DNA from: Phoenicibacter sp963592435 | GTDB taxonomy: Bacteria > Actinomycetota > Coriobacteriia > Coriobacteriales > Eggerthellaceae | Direction: 5' to 3' | Length of the DNA stretch: 64,000 nt | Assembly: GCA_963592435.1 (NCBI GenBank) | Contig: CAVAWT010000006.1 | Coordinates: 10,633-74,632, forward strand | Shown: positions 25,911-33,740 of the stretch, piece by piece | Position numbering within the stretch: the stretch's first letter is position 1 | Layout: every line of letters starts with the position of its first letter | Notes under the pieces: generated by a model | Seen by the model: only the letters and a program-made list of their open reading frames with translations | What the model was told of the DNA's origin: nothing | Databases searched by the model: none | Program-made: the position numbers and the translations under genes

Positions 25911-26848
25911 TTCTTGGTTACCTCTGGCTCTTCGCTCGGACAGCCTCCAAGGCTAAACTCGTGCACAACATGCTTTTCTCGCTCTGTAACGGGCGGAATC
26001 TTCATGTAATCTCCATAGAGAGACTTAAGATATGCATCTGCATTGGCCGGAATCTTTAATTTATGTCCTTCAAATTCGGCATCCACGGCAGGAAAAAATA
26101 CTTCTCTTGAAAGCAGTTCTCCGTTATAGTGCTTTCTTCCACTTGGAATTGTCACATATCTGGAATTCGCTTGTTTGCACCTAGAGTTCCATGAATCCCA
26201 CTTCTTTGCCCAATTTTCCATGGATCTCCTTTTTGTGAACGACCCAATTCTGATTTTCTTCATGAATTGTTTTTCTAACGCATCACTGTGTTCTGCGAGC
26301 TTGAGGTATTGCTCTTTTAAGTTGTAGAAACGGTTGCACGAAGTTAAAAGCCCCAATGTGAGTGAACCATACTCATGAATCTTCCTCAAAAACCAATTGT
26401 CTGGAACATTTTCAATGGGGAAAATGTCTATAAAAATTCCTGCCTTATCATTTGCGATTTCAAAGTCAGAATGGGTTTTATAGATTGTCCCCGTTTTACG
26501 AACATGTGCCATGCCAAGTGCATAACCTTTTGTTTTTCCTGGAATGTTAAGAACATATTTTCCATCATAGGCACCTTCAAATGTCTCCAAGAAAACTTCA
26601 TACGAGCACCTAGGCATCATGATGTCAACATCATCGTCCCAAGGAATGAAACCTTTGTGCCTCACAGACCCCAAACAAGACCCTCCGCCAAGGGCATATT
26701 CTAGGTGCTTCGCCTCACAAAAGCTATGGACGTCAAGCAGAATTTCCAGCAGTATTTCTTTCAGTTGAGAAATCTCTTCAGTGTCGAGCACCTTCATAGA
26801 ACCATTAAGAGGCACGTTTTTCATCGCTTCAAATGTGGAAAGTGTCAT
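25907..26848 (-). CDS. LicD-family phosphotransferase
   Basis: Protein of 313 aa with the LicD signature LGGGSCLGSVRHKGF followed by IPWDDDVD at residues about 53-75. LicD enzymes move phosphocholine, or a related phospho-alditol, from a CDP-linked donor to a cell-surface glycan. Together with the cytidylyltransferase and SDR downstream it forms a translationally coupled trio that would activate and attach one phospho-substituent. The transferred group is unknown; no choline uptake or kinase gene (LicA, LicB) is present, which speaks against phosphocholine. Confidence 0.88.
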   Translation of the reverse strand: MTLSTFEAMKNVPLNGSMKVLDTEEISQLKEILLEILLDVHSFCEAKHLEYALGGGSCLGSVRHKGFIPWDDDVDIMMPRCSYEVFLETFEGAYDGKYVLNIPGKTKGYALGMAHVRKTGTIYKTHSDFEIANDKAGIFIDIFPIENVPDNWFLRKIHEYGSLTLGLLTSCNRFYNLKEQYLKLAEHSDALEKQFMKKIRIGSFTKRRSMENWAKKWDSWNSRCKQANSRYVTIPSGRKHYNGELLSREVFFPAVDAEFEGHKLKIPANADAYLKSLYGDYMKIPPVTEREKHVVHEFSLGGCPSEEPEVTKK

Positions 26849-26894
26849 TTCTAGCGTCCCTCTAAAGGCTGGTCAATTTGATGTAACGAGCTCA

Positions 26895-28367
26895 TTACTT
26901 CTTAAACAAAAACTCTTTTATGCGACCAAACGCTTTGATTGAACGCTTGAGGTCTTCGGGGTCGGTGAGACCTACGCGAAGGCGATGTGCAATGTAGGAC
27001 GGACGCCAGTAGTATTTCTTGCGAGCGTCGTCGCAGAATTGCACCATTTCGTCGGATGTTATTTCAGGCAACTCAAGAAGTGAGTTGATTGTGCCGTCTT
27101 CTTTGACGTAGTCGGAATAGTCGCCCTGAAGGTAGCCGTTTTCCTTCGCCCAGTCATAAGCCTCAGTGCCAGGAAAAGGAAGAAGAGGATAGAACTGGGA
27201 AGTGTCGGCGTTAAGACGCATTGCAAGGTCAAGCGTTTGTTGCATTGTTTCCTTGGTTTCACCCTTGTTGCCCACCATGTAACACGCATGCACCTTAATT
27301 TTCGCACGTTTCGCATCGTTCATGTATTTATCAACCTGTTGAAGCGTTGTTCCCTTTTTGATGTTGTCAAGCACGTCTTGCGAGCCACTTTCAATGCCAG
27401 GAATGATTAGGTGACACCCTGCTTTCTTCATGATTTTCATCGTTTCGTAGTCAAGGTTCACTCTCGCATTGCAAAGCCAGCGAAGTTTTTTATTTAAGCC
27501 CCGCTCAATTAAAAGCTCGCAAATTTCTTTCACACGCTTTTTCAGAACAGTGAACGTGTCGTCTTCAATAACAACTTCTTTAACGTCTGGAAAATTGTTT
27601 GCGATGAACTCGAATTCGTCAACAACGTTTTTCGCGCTACGCAGGCGATATTTATGCCCGTGCATCGTTTGAGGGTAAACACAAAACGTGCACTGAGCAG
27701 GGCATCCGCGACCAGTGAAGATCTGGATTTCAGGAAATGCGGAAGCCGCGAAGAAGTAGTTTTTAGGATCCAAATGCTTTTTGATGAACTCAGAAGCAAA
27801 TGGAATTTCGTCCAAGTCTGTGATGTAAGGGTAACGCTCGTTGTTAACAATTTCGCCAGTTTCTGTGCGGTATGTTAAGCCCAGAGTTTCACGAGGGTCT
27901 TTTCTATCACGCAAGGCACGTGCAACGTCGCGAACGATGTAGTCGAACTCATGACGTGCAACAGCATCAACTTGCAGTGAATTTTTGAGCGTTTCTTCAG
28001 GCAACGCTGAAGGGTGTGTTCCAACGAGCATAACGAAAGCGTCAGGGTGAAGTTCCTTTAACACGTCGGCAAAGTGGATGTCTGAATAGATTGAAGGCGT
28101 TGACGTGTCAATGACGAACAACTTTGTGCCTTCCGCGTGTTTTTCAATCTCCTCAAAAGCTTGTTCTTCATTTAAGGGAGCACCTGGGAAGCCTGGCGCG
28201 TCGAGAAACTGCACTTCAAAGCCGTCTTTATCGCAAACAGCTGCAGCGTAAATGAGCCAGAGAGGATAGTAAAGCGTGCCGCTGCGCGTTATTGCAGCAC
28301 TTCTGTTTTCGCGCGCAAAACGCCCGTGTTCAGCCTTAAAAGGCGGGTTAACAAAGTATGTTTTCAC
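26895..28367 (-). CDS. Cobalamin-binding-domain radical SAM protein
   Basis: Protein of 490 aa. The N-terminal half resembles a B12-binding domain (VIDTSTPSI then MLVGTHPSALPEETL), and the radical SAM cluster cysteines are C222, C226 and C229 in GRGCPAQCTFC. The C-terminal part is the TIM-barrel with GIESGSQDVLDNIKKGTT. B12-dependent radical SAM enzymes of this shape catalyse methylations or other carbon-carbon chemistry on lipids, antibiotics and sugars. Lying between a LicD gene and a glycosyltransferase, it may modify the polymer or its lipid carrier, but the substrate is not known. Confidence 0.85.
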   Translation of the reverse strand: MKTYFVNPPFKAEHGRFARENRSAAITRSGTLYYPLWLIYAAAVCDKDGFEVQFLDAPGFPGAPLNEEQAFEEIEKHAEGTKLFVIDTSTPSIYSDIHFADVLKELHPDAFVMLVGTHPSALPEETLKNSLQVDAVARHEFDYIVRDVARALRDRKDPRETLGLTYRTETGEIVNNERYPYITDLDEIPFASEFIKKHLDPKNYFFAASAFPEIQIFTGRGCPAQCTFCVYPQTMHGHKYRLRSAKNVVDEFEFIANNFPDVKEVVIEDDTFTVLKKRVKEICELLIERGLNKKLRWLCNARVNLDYETMKIMKKAGCHLIIPGIESGSQDVLDNIKKGTTLQQVDKYMNDAKRAKIKVHACYMVGNKGETKETMQQTLDLAMRLNADTSQFYPLLPFPGTEAYDWAKENGYLQGDYSDYVKEDGTINSLLELPEITSDEMVQFCDDARKKYYWRPSYIAHRLRVGLTDPEDLKRSIKAFGRIKEFLFKK

Positions 28368-28434
28368 TGAAAGTTAATGCTCCTTATTAATCTACATTTC
28401 TACATCAATTATAGCAAAAACTGGCGCTATTTTC

Positions 28435-29250
28435 CTAAAATGGTGGTTTGAAGACGTAGCCGTGTTTGCGGAAATAGTGCGCAAGCCCTTTGACGTGCTC
28501 AAAGTTTGACTTGCTGAGCAACTTTTTGTGAGAAAGGCGCTGGTATTCATGCACAATGTGGGCATCGTGGCAACGAACAACGCGCAGGTCCGCCTTGTGG
28601 CAGCGCAAACACCAGTCGACGTCTTCTGGGGCATAGAAGATCTTTTCGTCAAGAAGCCCGACCTTGTCAAGCGTGTGTTTCGTCATTAACCAGCAGGCAG
28701 AAAGAAGGTAGCCGACATCCTGCACGCCATCTTCAATTGGCGTTTCGTGTTTTTCGGTCGCATGAGCCTTTTCAGAAACTTTGCCAAAAGGAACAGCTTT
28801 TTTAAGTTTAAGCCCCAAAGTGGGCAAAACTCTGCCAGAAAGTTGTTCTGTGCCTGAAGAATTTGCCATTGTTGGTCCAACAACACCGATTGTTTCGTCT
28901 CCCAAAACTTCGGCCATGCTCTCGAAAGCAGGTTGGTTGACAACAGTGTCGGAATCGAGAATGCAAATGTAAGCTGTGTCAGGTGAAATGCGTCTCAAGG
29001 CTTCGTTTCGAGAAACGGTAGTACCCAAGTTTCTCTCTTCTGTTATAACATGAAGTCGCGCGTCTTCTTTCTCAATTTCCGCCAAAATTGCAGGTGTTTC
29101 GTCTGTTGAGCCGTTGTCAACAACAAATAAGTCAAGCCTCTCGCATTCAAGAGAAAGCACCGACTCCACGCACTTTTTAATATACGCTTCAGAATTCCAC
29201 GCAATAACAACAAACGCGGTTTTTGATTCTCGAAAACTCAACTGTTCCAT
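28435..29250 (-). CDS. Glycosyltransferase family 2
   Basis: Protein of 271 aa with VVIAWNSEAYIKKCVESVL, VVDNGSTDET, NLGTTVSRNEAL and ILDSDTVV, a compact family 2 GT-A enzyme with a DxD-like DSD, and a C-terminal FYAPEDVDWCLR typical of WcaA/rhamnosyltransferase-like proteins. The donor is unknown. Its promoter (TATACT on the minus strand, 29261-29266) and first codons (MEQLSF) are duplicated at 30600, 32290 and 33750, forming the repeat that separates the accessory modules on its right. Confidence 0.87.
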   Translation of the reverse strand: MEQLSFRESKTAFVVIAWNSEAYIKKCVESVLSLECERLDLFVVDNGSTDETPAILAEIEKEDARLHVITEERNLGTTVSRNEALRRISPDTAYICILDSDTVVNQPAFESMAEVLGDETIGVVGPTMANSSGTEQLSGRVLPTLGLKLKKAVPFGKVSEKAHATEKHETPIEDGVQDVGYLLSACWLMTKHTLDKVGLLDEKIFYAPEDVDWCLRCHKADLRVVRCHDAHIVHEYQRLSHKKLLSKSNFEHVKGLAHYFRKHGYVFKPPF

Positions 29251-29283
29251 AGGTTTAAGTATAGCAGAGTGGGAGGGAGTGTG
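29224..29283. repeat. Module-boundary repeat, copy A (resident glycosyltransferase promoter and start)
   Basis: About 60 bp running from TGATTCTCGAAAACTCAACT through GGTTTAAGTATAGCAGAGTG to GGAGGGAGTGTG. Read on the minus strand it holds the -10 box and first eight codons of the glycosyltransferase, so this is the original copy. Copies B, C and D lie at 30591, 32278 and 33741 in the same orientation. Confidence 0.75.
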
Positions 29284-29284
29284 G

Positions 29285-29326
29285 TATAATTCCGAAAAGC
29301 AGTGACAATGAACCTTAATTCGGAAT
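29285..29326 (+). promoter_or_regulatory. Promoter and inverted-repeat operator of ATPase copy 4
   Basis: An extended -10 box TGGTATAAT ends at 29290. ATTCCGAA (29289-29296) and its exact inverse TTCGGAAT (29319-29326) flank the presumed transcription start and lie just before the gene. The symmetry suggests a dimeric repressor site. Confidence 0.5.
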
Positions 29327-29336
29327 GGAGACTGTG

Positions 29337-30575
29337 ATGAGAATCCCCAGGGATGCGTACCTTAAAAAGCTTGTTAGAAAACAAAAGAACGGACTCATTA
29401 AAATTGTGACGGGCGTTAGGCGTTGCGGGAAGTCGTATCTTCTGTTTGAAATTTTTCGCGATTATCTTATAGAGACAGGCATAAAAGAAGAACGCATCAT
29501 TCAGGTCGCTCTTGATGACAGGCGAAACAAAGCACTTCGCGACGCCGACAACATGCTCGACTTCATCACTAATAAAATTTCTGACGATGGCGACTACTAC
29601 ATCATTTTGGATGAGGTTCAATTTCTGGAAGACTTTGAAGATGTGTTGAACTCGCTTTTGCACATTAAAAACGTTGACGTTTATGTGACAGGAAGCAATT
29701 CGCATTTTCTTTCGTCGGACGTTGTCACGCAATTCCGAGGCAGAGGCGATGAAATTCATGTTTGGCCGCTTTCTTTCGCCGAATTTTCGCAAGCACACGA
29801 CGGCACTTTTGAGCAGGCATGGGACGACTACATGGTTTACGGCGGACTGCCGCTTGTTCTCTCTTTCGACGCGCCCGAAGACAAGGCAAATTATTTAATG
29901 AACCTGTTTGAGAAAGTCTACATTAGCGACATTGTGGAGCGCAACAAGGTGCGAAACGTTGTTGAGCTGGATGAACTTGTTGACGTTCTGGCTTCGAGCA
30001 TTGGAAGTTATGCGAGTGTGAACAAACTTGCGAAAACGTTTAAATCGAGACACAATTCCGAAATCAGCGACAAAACCATTAAGAAATACATCGACTACCT
30101 TCAGGATTCTTACCTTGTGAACAGGGCGAAAAAGTTCGACATCAAGGGCAGGAAATACATTGGAACGCCAGCGAAGTATTATTTTGAGGATGTGGGCTTA
30201 AGAAACGCGCGACTGAACTTCCGCCAAATTGAAGAAACTCATCTGATGGAAAACGTAATTTACAACGAACTGCGAATTCGTGGCTATTCGGTTGATGTTG
30301 GCATGCTTGAAGTTTCAGAAAACGGAAGCGATGGTCGCAGGAAGAAAAAACAGCTGGAAGTCGACTTCATTGCAACTAAAGGTGCCGAAAAACTTTACGT
30401 TCAGTCGGCGCTTGAAATGAAAACGGAGGAGAAGATTCACGCTGAACGACGAGGGCTTCTGAAAGTGTCGGATTTTTTCAAGAAGATGATTGTTGTTGGA
30501 GATGACATAAAACCTCGCTTCGACGAAGACGGGATTGAAACAGTGGGCTTGAAGCACTTTCTGATGGCAGAATAA
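29337..30575 (+). CDS. AAA+ ATPase with C-terminal DUF4143, copy 4
   Basis: Protein of 412 aa with Walker A GVRRCGKS at residues 26-33, Walker B YIILDEVQ, sensor VTGSNSHFL, DUF4143 segment YGGLPLVLS, and C-terminal QLEVD...LEMK (D343, E360, K362) with a slightly longer spacing than the other copies. The opening MRIPRDAYLKKLV is typical of the family, and GGAG six bases before ATG 29337 supports this start over ATG 29325. It sits alone between boundary repeats A and B. The nuclease-like C-terminus suggests DNA or RNA as target; this is inferred from the motif only. Confidence 0.87.
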   Translation: MRIPRDAYLKKLVRKQKNGLIKIVTGVRRCGKSYLLFEIFRDYLIETGIKEERIIQVALDDRRNKALRDADNMLDFITNKISDDGDYYIILDEVQFLEDFEDVLNSLLHIKNVDVYVTGSNSHFLSSDVVTQFRGRGDEIHVWPLSFAEFSQAHDGTFEQAWDDYMVYGGLPLVLSFDAPEDKANYLMNLFEKVYISDIVERNKVRNVVELDELVDVLASSIGSYASVNKLAKTFKSRHNSEISDKTIKKYIDYLQDSYLVNRAKKFDIKGRKYIGTPAKYYFEDVGLRNARLNFRQIEETHLMENVIYNELRIRGYSVDVGMLEVSENGSDGRRKKKQLEVDFIATKGAEKLYVQSALEMKTEEKIHAERRGLLKVSDFFKKMIVVGDDIKPRFDEDGIETVGLKHFLMAE

Positions 30576-30590
30576 AGCGTGGCAACCGCA

Positions 30591-30644
30591 ATTCTTTGGA
30601 AACTCAACTGTTCCATAGGTTTAAGTATAGCAGAGTGGGAGGGG
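30591..30644. repeat. Module-boundary repeat, copy B
   Basis: ATTCTTTGGAAACTCAACTG followed by TTCCATAGGTTTAAGTATAG and CAGAGTGGGAGGGG, almost identical to copy A over about 45 bp. It lies between ATPase copy 4 and hipA. The minus-strand start codon and MEQLSF are retained, but nothing of the glycosyltransferase body follows. Confidence 0.75.
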
Positions 30645-30653
30645 TGAGACATC

Positions 30654-31835
30654 TTAAGCAAACCGGTTTGCAATTGCCTCAATTGACTTCGTGTCAAGAC
30701 CAACCTTGCATGCCTCTTTCACCGCATCCTTCATGACGCTTTTCAACTTGCTAATTTCTTTTTCACATTCATCTTGCGTTATGCCGAAAAGGTCAAGTGC
30801 TTTTTTAGTTGTGAAATTTTCTAAAACAAGCTCATTTTCGCCAAAGAGCGAGAGTTGGAAGATGTCTGACGCCTTGCTCACAGGTTCTGGATTCATATCA
30901 AACGCAGGCGAAAGTTCCCAGCCTATGTCCGTCATAAGAAAAGCGTGGTTGCGAAGGTGGTTGTCGAGGTTGCCAACTGCCTGACCGAAAACCGCTCGAC
31001 GCCAAAGTTCACTAAGGTTGCCTCCAAGTTCTCTCGTAACTTCTGCTAAGTCTTGCCAGTCGCCTCCTTCGCCATCGCTCATTTGGAGTGCAGTCATGGC
31101 CGACATGTAGTGAATGCGCTCACCTCCTGCACTACGATCGAAACGGCGAGAAAGCATCACGTTACGACTTCTTTTTTGAGTGTCTTTAACAGTAACAATC
31201 TTAGTTTCAGGCACCGAAATTCCGAATTTAGCCGCAAGCTTCAACGCCACAAATTCCCAACCTATCACGTCCCACGCGTCGCCTTGTGGCTTCGGAAACT
31301 TCGCAACATAGGTGACATTTCTATCTCTAACGCAGGCTTTCGGGCGAGCCCCACCAAGAGAGCCTGTGGCGTGAAACAGCTTAGAAGCGTTCTCGTCCGT
31401 GATGTCGTTTTGCAGAACAACGTCGTCCGCAATGTTTAAGAGCTCAGGTAAATTCTTCACAAGAGGGATGTCTGACACTGCGCTTTGGGCAACTCCATCA
31501 ATGTAAAATCGCAATGCACCCTGCCGAGCTATATCATCCACGTTCAGGAGATATTCAATGTCTGACACCCTGCTTCGCTTTAACGTTCGATTAATCAAAG
31601 TGCGACCCCATCGGTCAGGCGCAGAATCGGAGAAAGGTCCTAAACCTGTAAAATGAAATGGCGCAAAAGATGTTCTTGGTAAACTTGGAAAAAGGTCATA
31701 GCTTTTAGATCTGGCGACGAATTCTTCACCGTAGGCGAAAGTTAGCGAGTCGCCATGAGAAAAAATGGTGCCCGCAATCACCTCTTCTCCAGAAACAGGG
31801 GCTGTGACCGCAATCTTTTCTCCTCGCTTTACCAC
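30654..31835 (-). CDS. hipA: HipA-family serine/threonine kinase toxin
   Basis: Protein of 393 aa, somewhat shorter than E. coli HipA (440 aa). It has the N-terminal HipA domain, the nucleotide loop GSLGGARPK at residues 158-166, the ATP-binding lysine K179 (VAKF), the catalytic NLDNHLRNH at 289-297 and the metal-binding AFDMNP at 311-316. All catalytic elements appear intact. HipA kinases inactivate targets such as glutamyl-tRNA synthetase and cause growth arrest; hipB neutralises them. Translation starts at GTG 31835, directly after the hipB stop codon, so the two are coupled. Confidence 0.9.
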   Translation of the reverse strand: MVKRGEKIAVTAPVSGEEVIAGTIFSHGDSLTFAYGEEFVARSKSYDLFPSLPRTSFAPFHFTGLGPFSDSAPDRWGRTLINRTLKRSRVSDIEYLLNVDDIARQGALRFYIDGVAQSAVSDIPLVKNLPELLNIADDVVLQNDITDENASKLFHATGSLGGARPKACVRDRNVTYVAKFPKPQGDAWDVIGWEFVALKLAAKFGISVPETKIVTVKDTQKRSRNVMLSRRFDRSAGGERIHYMSAMTALQMSDGEGGDWQDLAEVTRELGGNLSELWRRAVFGQAVGNLDNHLRNHAFLMTDIGWELSPAFDMNPEPVSKASDIFQLSLFGENELVLENFTTKKALDLFGITQDECEKEISKLKSVMKDAVKEACKVGLDTKSIEAIANRFA

Positions 31836-32126
31836 TTAATGTCTCACTCTTTGTGGCAACGTCATGTGCGCGCGAGCAAGCCCGAGTGCGGTGGCGTAGG
31901 GGTTCGAAGCCTCCACAACAGGCTTCAACAACTGCAAAATGTTTAAAATGGCGAACAAACAGTCGGAACGCACGGGTTTTCCAGCCTCCACACTTCGCAC
32001 AGTGTTGATGCTCACATCTGCTCTTGTTGCAACATCGGCAAGCGTCAACTCAAGCAATTTGCGTTGAATTGCGCAATTATTTCCAAGTTCTCGAAGGTTT
32101 CTGTTAATTACTGTTTGTGTTTTCAT
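31836..32126 (-). CDS. hipB: HipB-like XRE-family antitoxin/repressor
   Basis: Protein of 96 aa with a helix-turn-helix of the XRE/Cro type (LADVATRADVSINTVRSVEAG, residues about 30-50). It precedes hipA with no spacer, in the usual antitoxin-toxin order. Palindromes immediately upstream of its start (32132-32163) fit autoregulation by HipB and HipBA. Its AT-rich leader lacks a clear Shine-Dalgarno sequence. Confidence 0.88.
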   Translation of the reverse strand: MKTQTVINRNLRELGNNCAIQRKLLELTLADVATRADVSINTVRSVEAGKPVRSDCLFAILNILQLLKPVVEASNPYATALGLARAHMTLPQRVRH

Positions 32127-32131
32127 AAATT

Positions 32132-32163
32132 AAATATCATATTTTTAATTATTGCACTAATTA
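32132..32163 (-). promoter_or_regulatory. Candidate HipB operator palindromes
   Basis: AAATAT-C-ATATTT (32132-32144) is a perfect palindrome six bases before the hipB start. TAATTA-TTGCAC-TAATTA (32146-32163) follows. Both lie in the promoter region of hipBA, where HipB-type repressors bind. Confidence 0.5.
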
Positions 32164-32277
32164 TATATTAAACTTATGATAATTACTCGATGCATTGAAT
32201 AGATGTTTGACTCCAAGTTCACCCATGACCACTAATGGTTACCATGATTGCTCCCCGTCTAAATTGAGACCTCTTAC

Positions 32278-32330
32278 AATCCTCGAAACCTCATCTGTAC
32301 CATGGGTTTAAGTATAGCAGAGTGGGATGG
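32278..32330. repeat. Module-boundary repeat, copy C
   Basis: AATCCTCGAAACCTCATCTG then TACCATGGGTTTAAGTATAG and CAGAGTGGGATGG. The most diverged copy of the boundary repeat on its left side, but GGGTTTAAGTATAGCAGAGT is nearly exact. It separates hipBA from ATPase copy 5. Confidence 0.7.
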
Positions 32331-32338
32331 ATTTCACC

Positions 32339-33631
32339 TCATACGCCTAACGCTGTCAAAGGAATGACATACACGTCTTCGTTTTTGACATAACGGGCAA
32401 ATTCACCTGCTCCAACAATGACAGCCATGAAGGCTGGTTCGGGGTTTCTGGCTGCTGGGTTTGCTGCAATTTTTCTGCGAAGCCTGTTTAGCGATCTGCA
32501 AGCTTCTTCCACTTTGCTTTCACCAAGTTTTACCTCAAAGCCAGCCCAGCGACCATCGCGAAACTCTACGATTGCATCCACCTCCAAACCGTCAGAATCT
32601 CTGTAATAAAAAAGAGGCTGTGCCTGCGCACCTAGCAAAGATGACGCATAAATTTTTAAGTCATGAATTGCAAGTGCTTCAAACAACATTCCGAAAAGTT
32701 GCCCATTTTCTAGCAGACGGGCGGGCGTGACTTGCAACAAACTCGCCGCTAGTGAAGGGTCAGCGAAGTAGCGCTTAGGTTTAACTCGCAACCTGCTCTT
32801 GGAGCGAATTGGAGCGTCCCATCCTGGGAGAGAGTCGATAACATAAAGCGATTCAAGCGCTTCAATGTGTTGTGCCGCCTTTTCTGCAGCAGCTTTTGCA
32901 TTCGATGCAGAAATCTGCGCGTCTTGCGCCACCGTTGAAAGTTTCAAAGCGGAACCCAAATTTCGCGCGAGCGACTGCGCCACCCTTCGAGATTGCAAGC
33001 CAGAAAGTCTTTTCCGAGGAATGCTCACGTCAAAAAGCGCGTCGAAATAGGAATCAACATATTCACTGCTCGTGTTTTCCACTTCAACAAGTGCCGGCCA
33101 TCCACCCTTGCAAACGTAATGCGCAAGGGGTTCAAGCTGCTGACTCACTTGGCAAGGCTCAAAACGCCCTTCGAAAAGCCCTGCAAGCGAAACAATTCCA
33201 CTTGAAGCCCCCATTTCTTGCAGTGTCATGGTGCTCATTTGAACCTTTGCAATTCTGCCCGCTCCGCTATGATGCAGTCTTTCCTTGTTTGCCTGAGCCG
33301 ACCCTGTTAAAATGAAAGAACCAGCACTGGCGGAAGGAGCGTCAACCGCCATTCGCACTTCATCCCAAATTGCAGGCACGTCTTGCCATTCGTCAATTAA
33401 ATGTGGCTTATCTCCAATGAGTGCCGTTGACGGGTCCGCCTCAGCAGCACTTCGAGGGCCAGACGAGCCAATTCGAGTTACGCTTTCAGAAAAGTGAAGT
33501 CCAGTCCAAGTTTTTCCACACCACATGGTGCCTGCAATTTCCACAGCCCCAAACATTCCAAGAAGTTTCTCTAATTTCTTGTCAATAATTCGTGGTAAAT
33601 AACCTGCGGGTTTAATGTTCACATCGTCCAA
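32339..33631 (-). CDS. AAA+ ATPase with C-terminal DUF4143, copy 5 (WCGKT subfamily)
   Basis: Protein of about 430 aa with Walker A GTMWCGKT at residues 34-41, Walker B HLIDEWQDVP, sensor ILTGSAQAN, DUF4143 segment GGWPALVEV, and C-terminal LEVD...FEVK (D352, E366, K368). P-loop, Walker B and C-terminal motifs are closest to copy 2 at 6741, although the two are 25 kb apart. TTG 33631 is preferred because GGGGG lies about eight bases upstream; GTG 33640 abuts that sequence. Three 23-bp spaced repeats lie upstream. It is the sole gene between boundary repeats C and D. Confidence 0.86.
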   Translation of the reverse strand: MDDVNIKPAGYLPRIIDKKLEKLLGMFGAVEIAGTMWCGKTWTGLHFSESVTRIGSSGPRSAAEADPSTALIGDKPHLIDEWQDVPAIWDEVRMAVDAPSASAGSFILTGSAQANKERLHHSGAGRIAKVQMSTMTLQEMGASSGIVSLAGLFEGRFEPCQVSQQLEPLAHYVCKGGWPALVEVENTSSEYVDSYFDALFDVSIPRKRLSGLQSRRVAQSLARNLGSALKLSTVAQDAQISASNAKAAAEKAAQHIEALESLYVIDSLPGWDAPIRSKSRLRVKPKRYFADPSLAASLLQVTPARLLENGQLFGMLFEALAIHDLKIYASSLLGAQAQPLFYYRDSDGLEVDAIVEFRDGRWAGFEVKLGESKVEEACRSLNRLRRKIAANPAARNPEPAFMAVIVGAGEFARYVKNEDVYVIPLTALGV

Positions 33632-33652
33632 GGCATACACCCCCTTTTACGC

Positions 33653-33710
33653 ATTTTAGAGGATATTATATCAGTAAAATAGAGGGAATTGGAGAAGTAT
33701 TTTAGAGGGG
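33653..33710 (-). repeat. Three direct repeats at 23-bp spacing upstream of ATPase copy 5
   Basis: ATTTTAGAGG at 33653, AAAATAGAGGG at 33676 and ATTTTAGAGGGG at 33699 (plus-strand coordinates) start exactly 23 bases apart. A minus-strand -10 box TATAAT (33665-33670) lies between the first and second. They occupy the promoter of the ATPase gene, so binding by its product or another factor would control it. The repeat is unlike those of copies 2 and 3 in sequence but identical in period and number. Confidence 0.65.
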
Positions 33711-33740
33711 ATATATGATACGTTGCTTGTTAGGTTGCAA

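Noticed and set aside
13826..29250. dTDP-rhamnose or Wzz chain-length genes
   Set aside because: Searched for by motif within the locus; none was seen, so the rhamnosyltransferase label is only by family resemblance.
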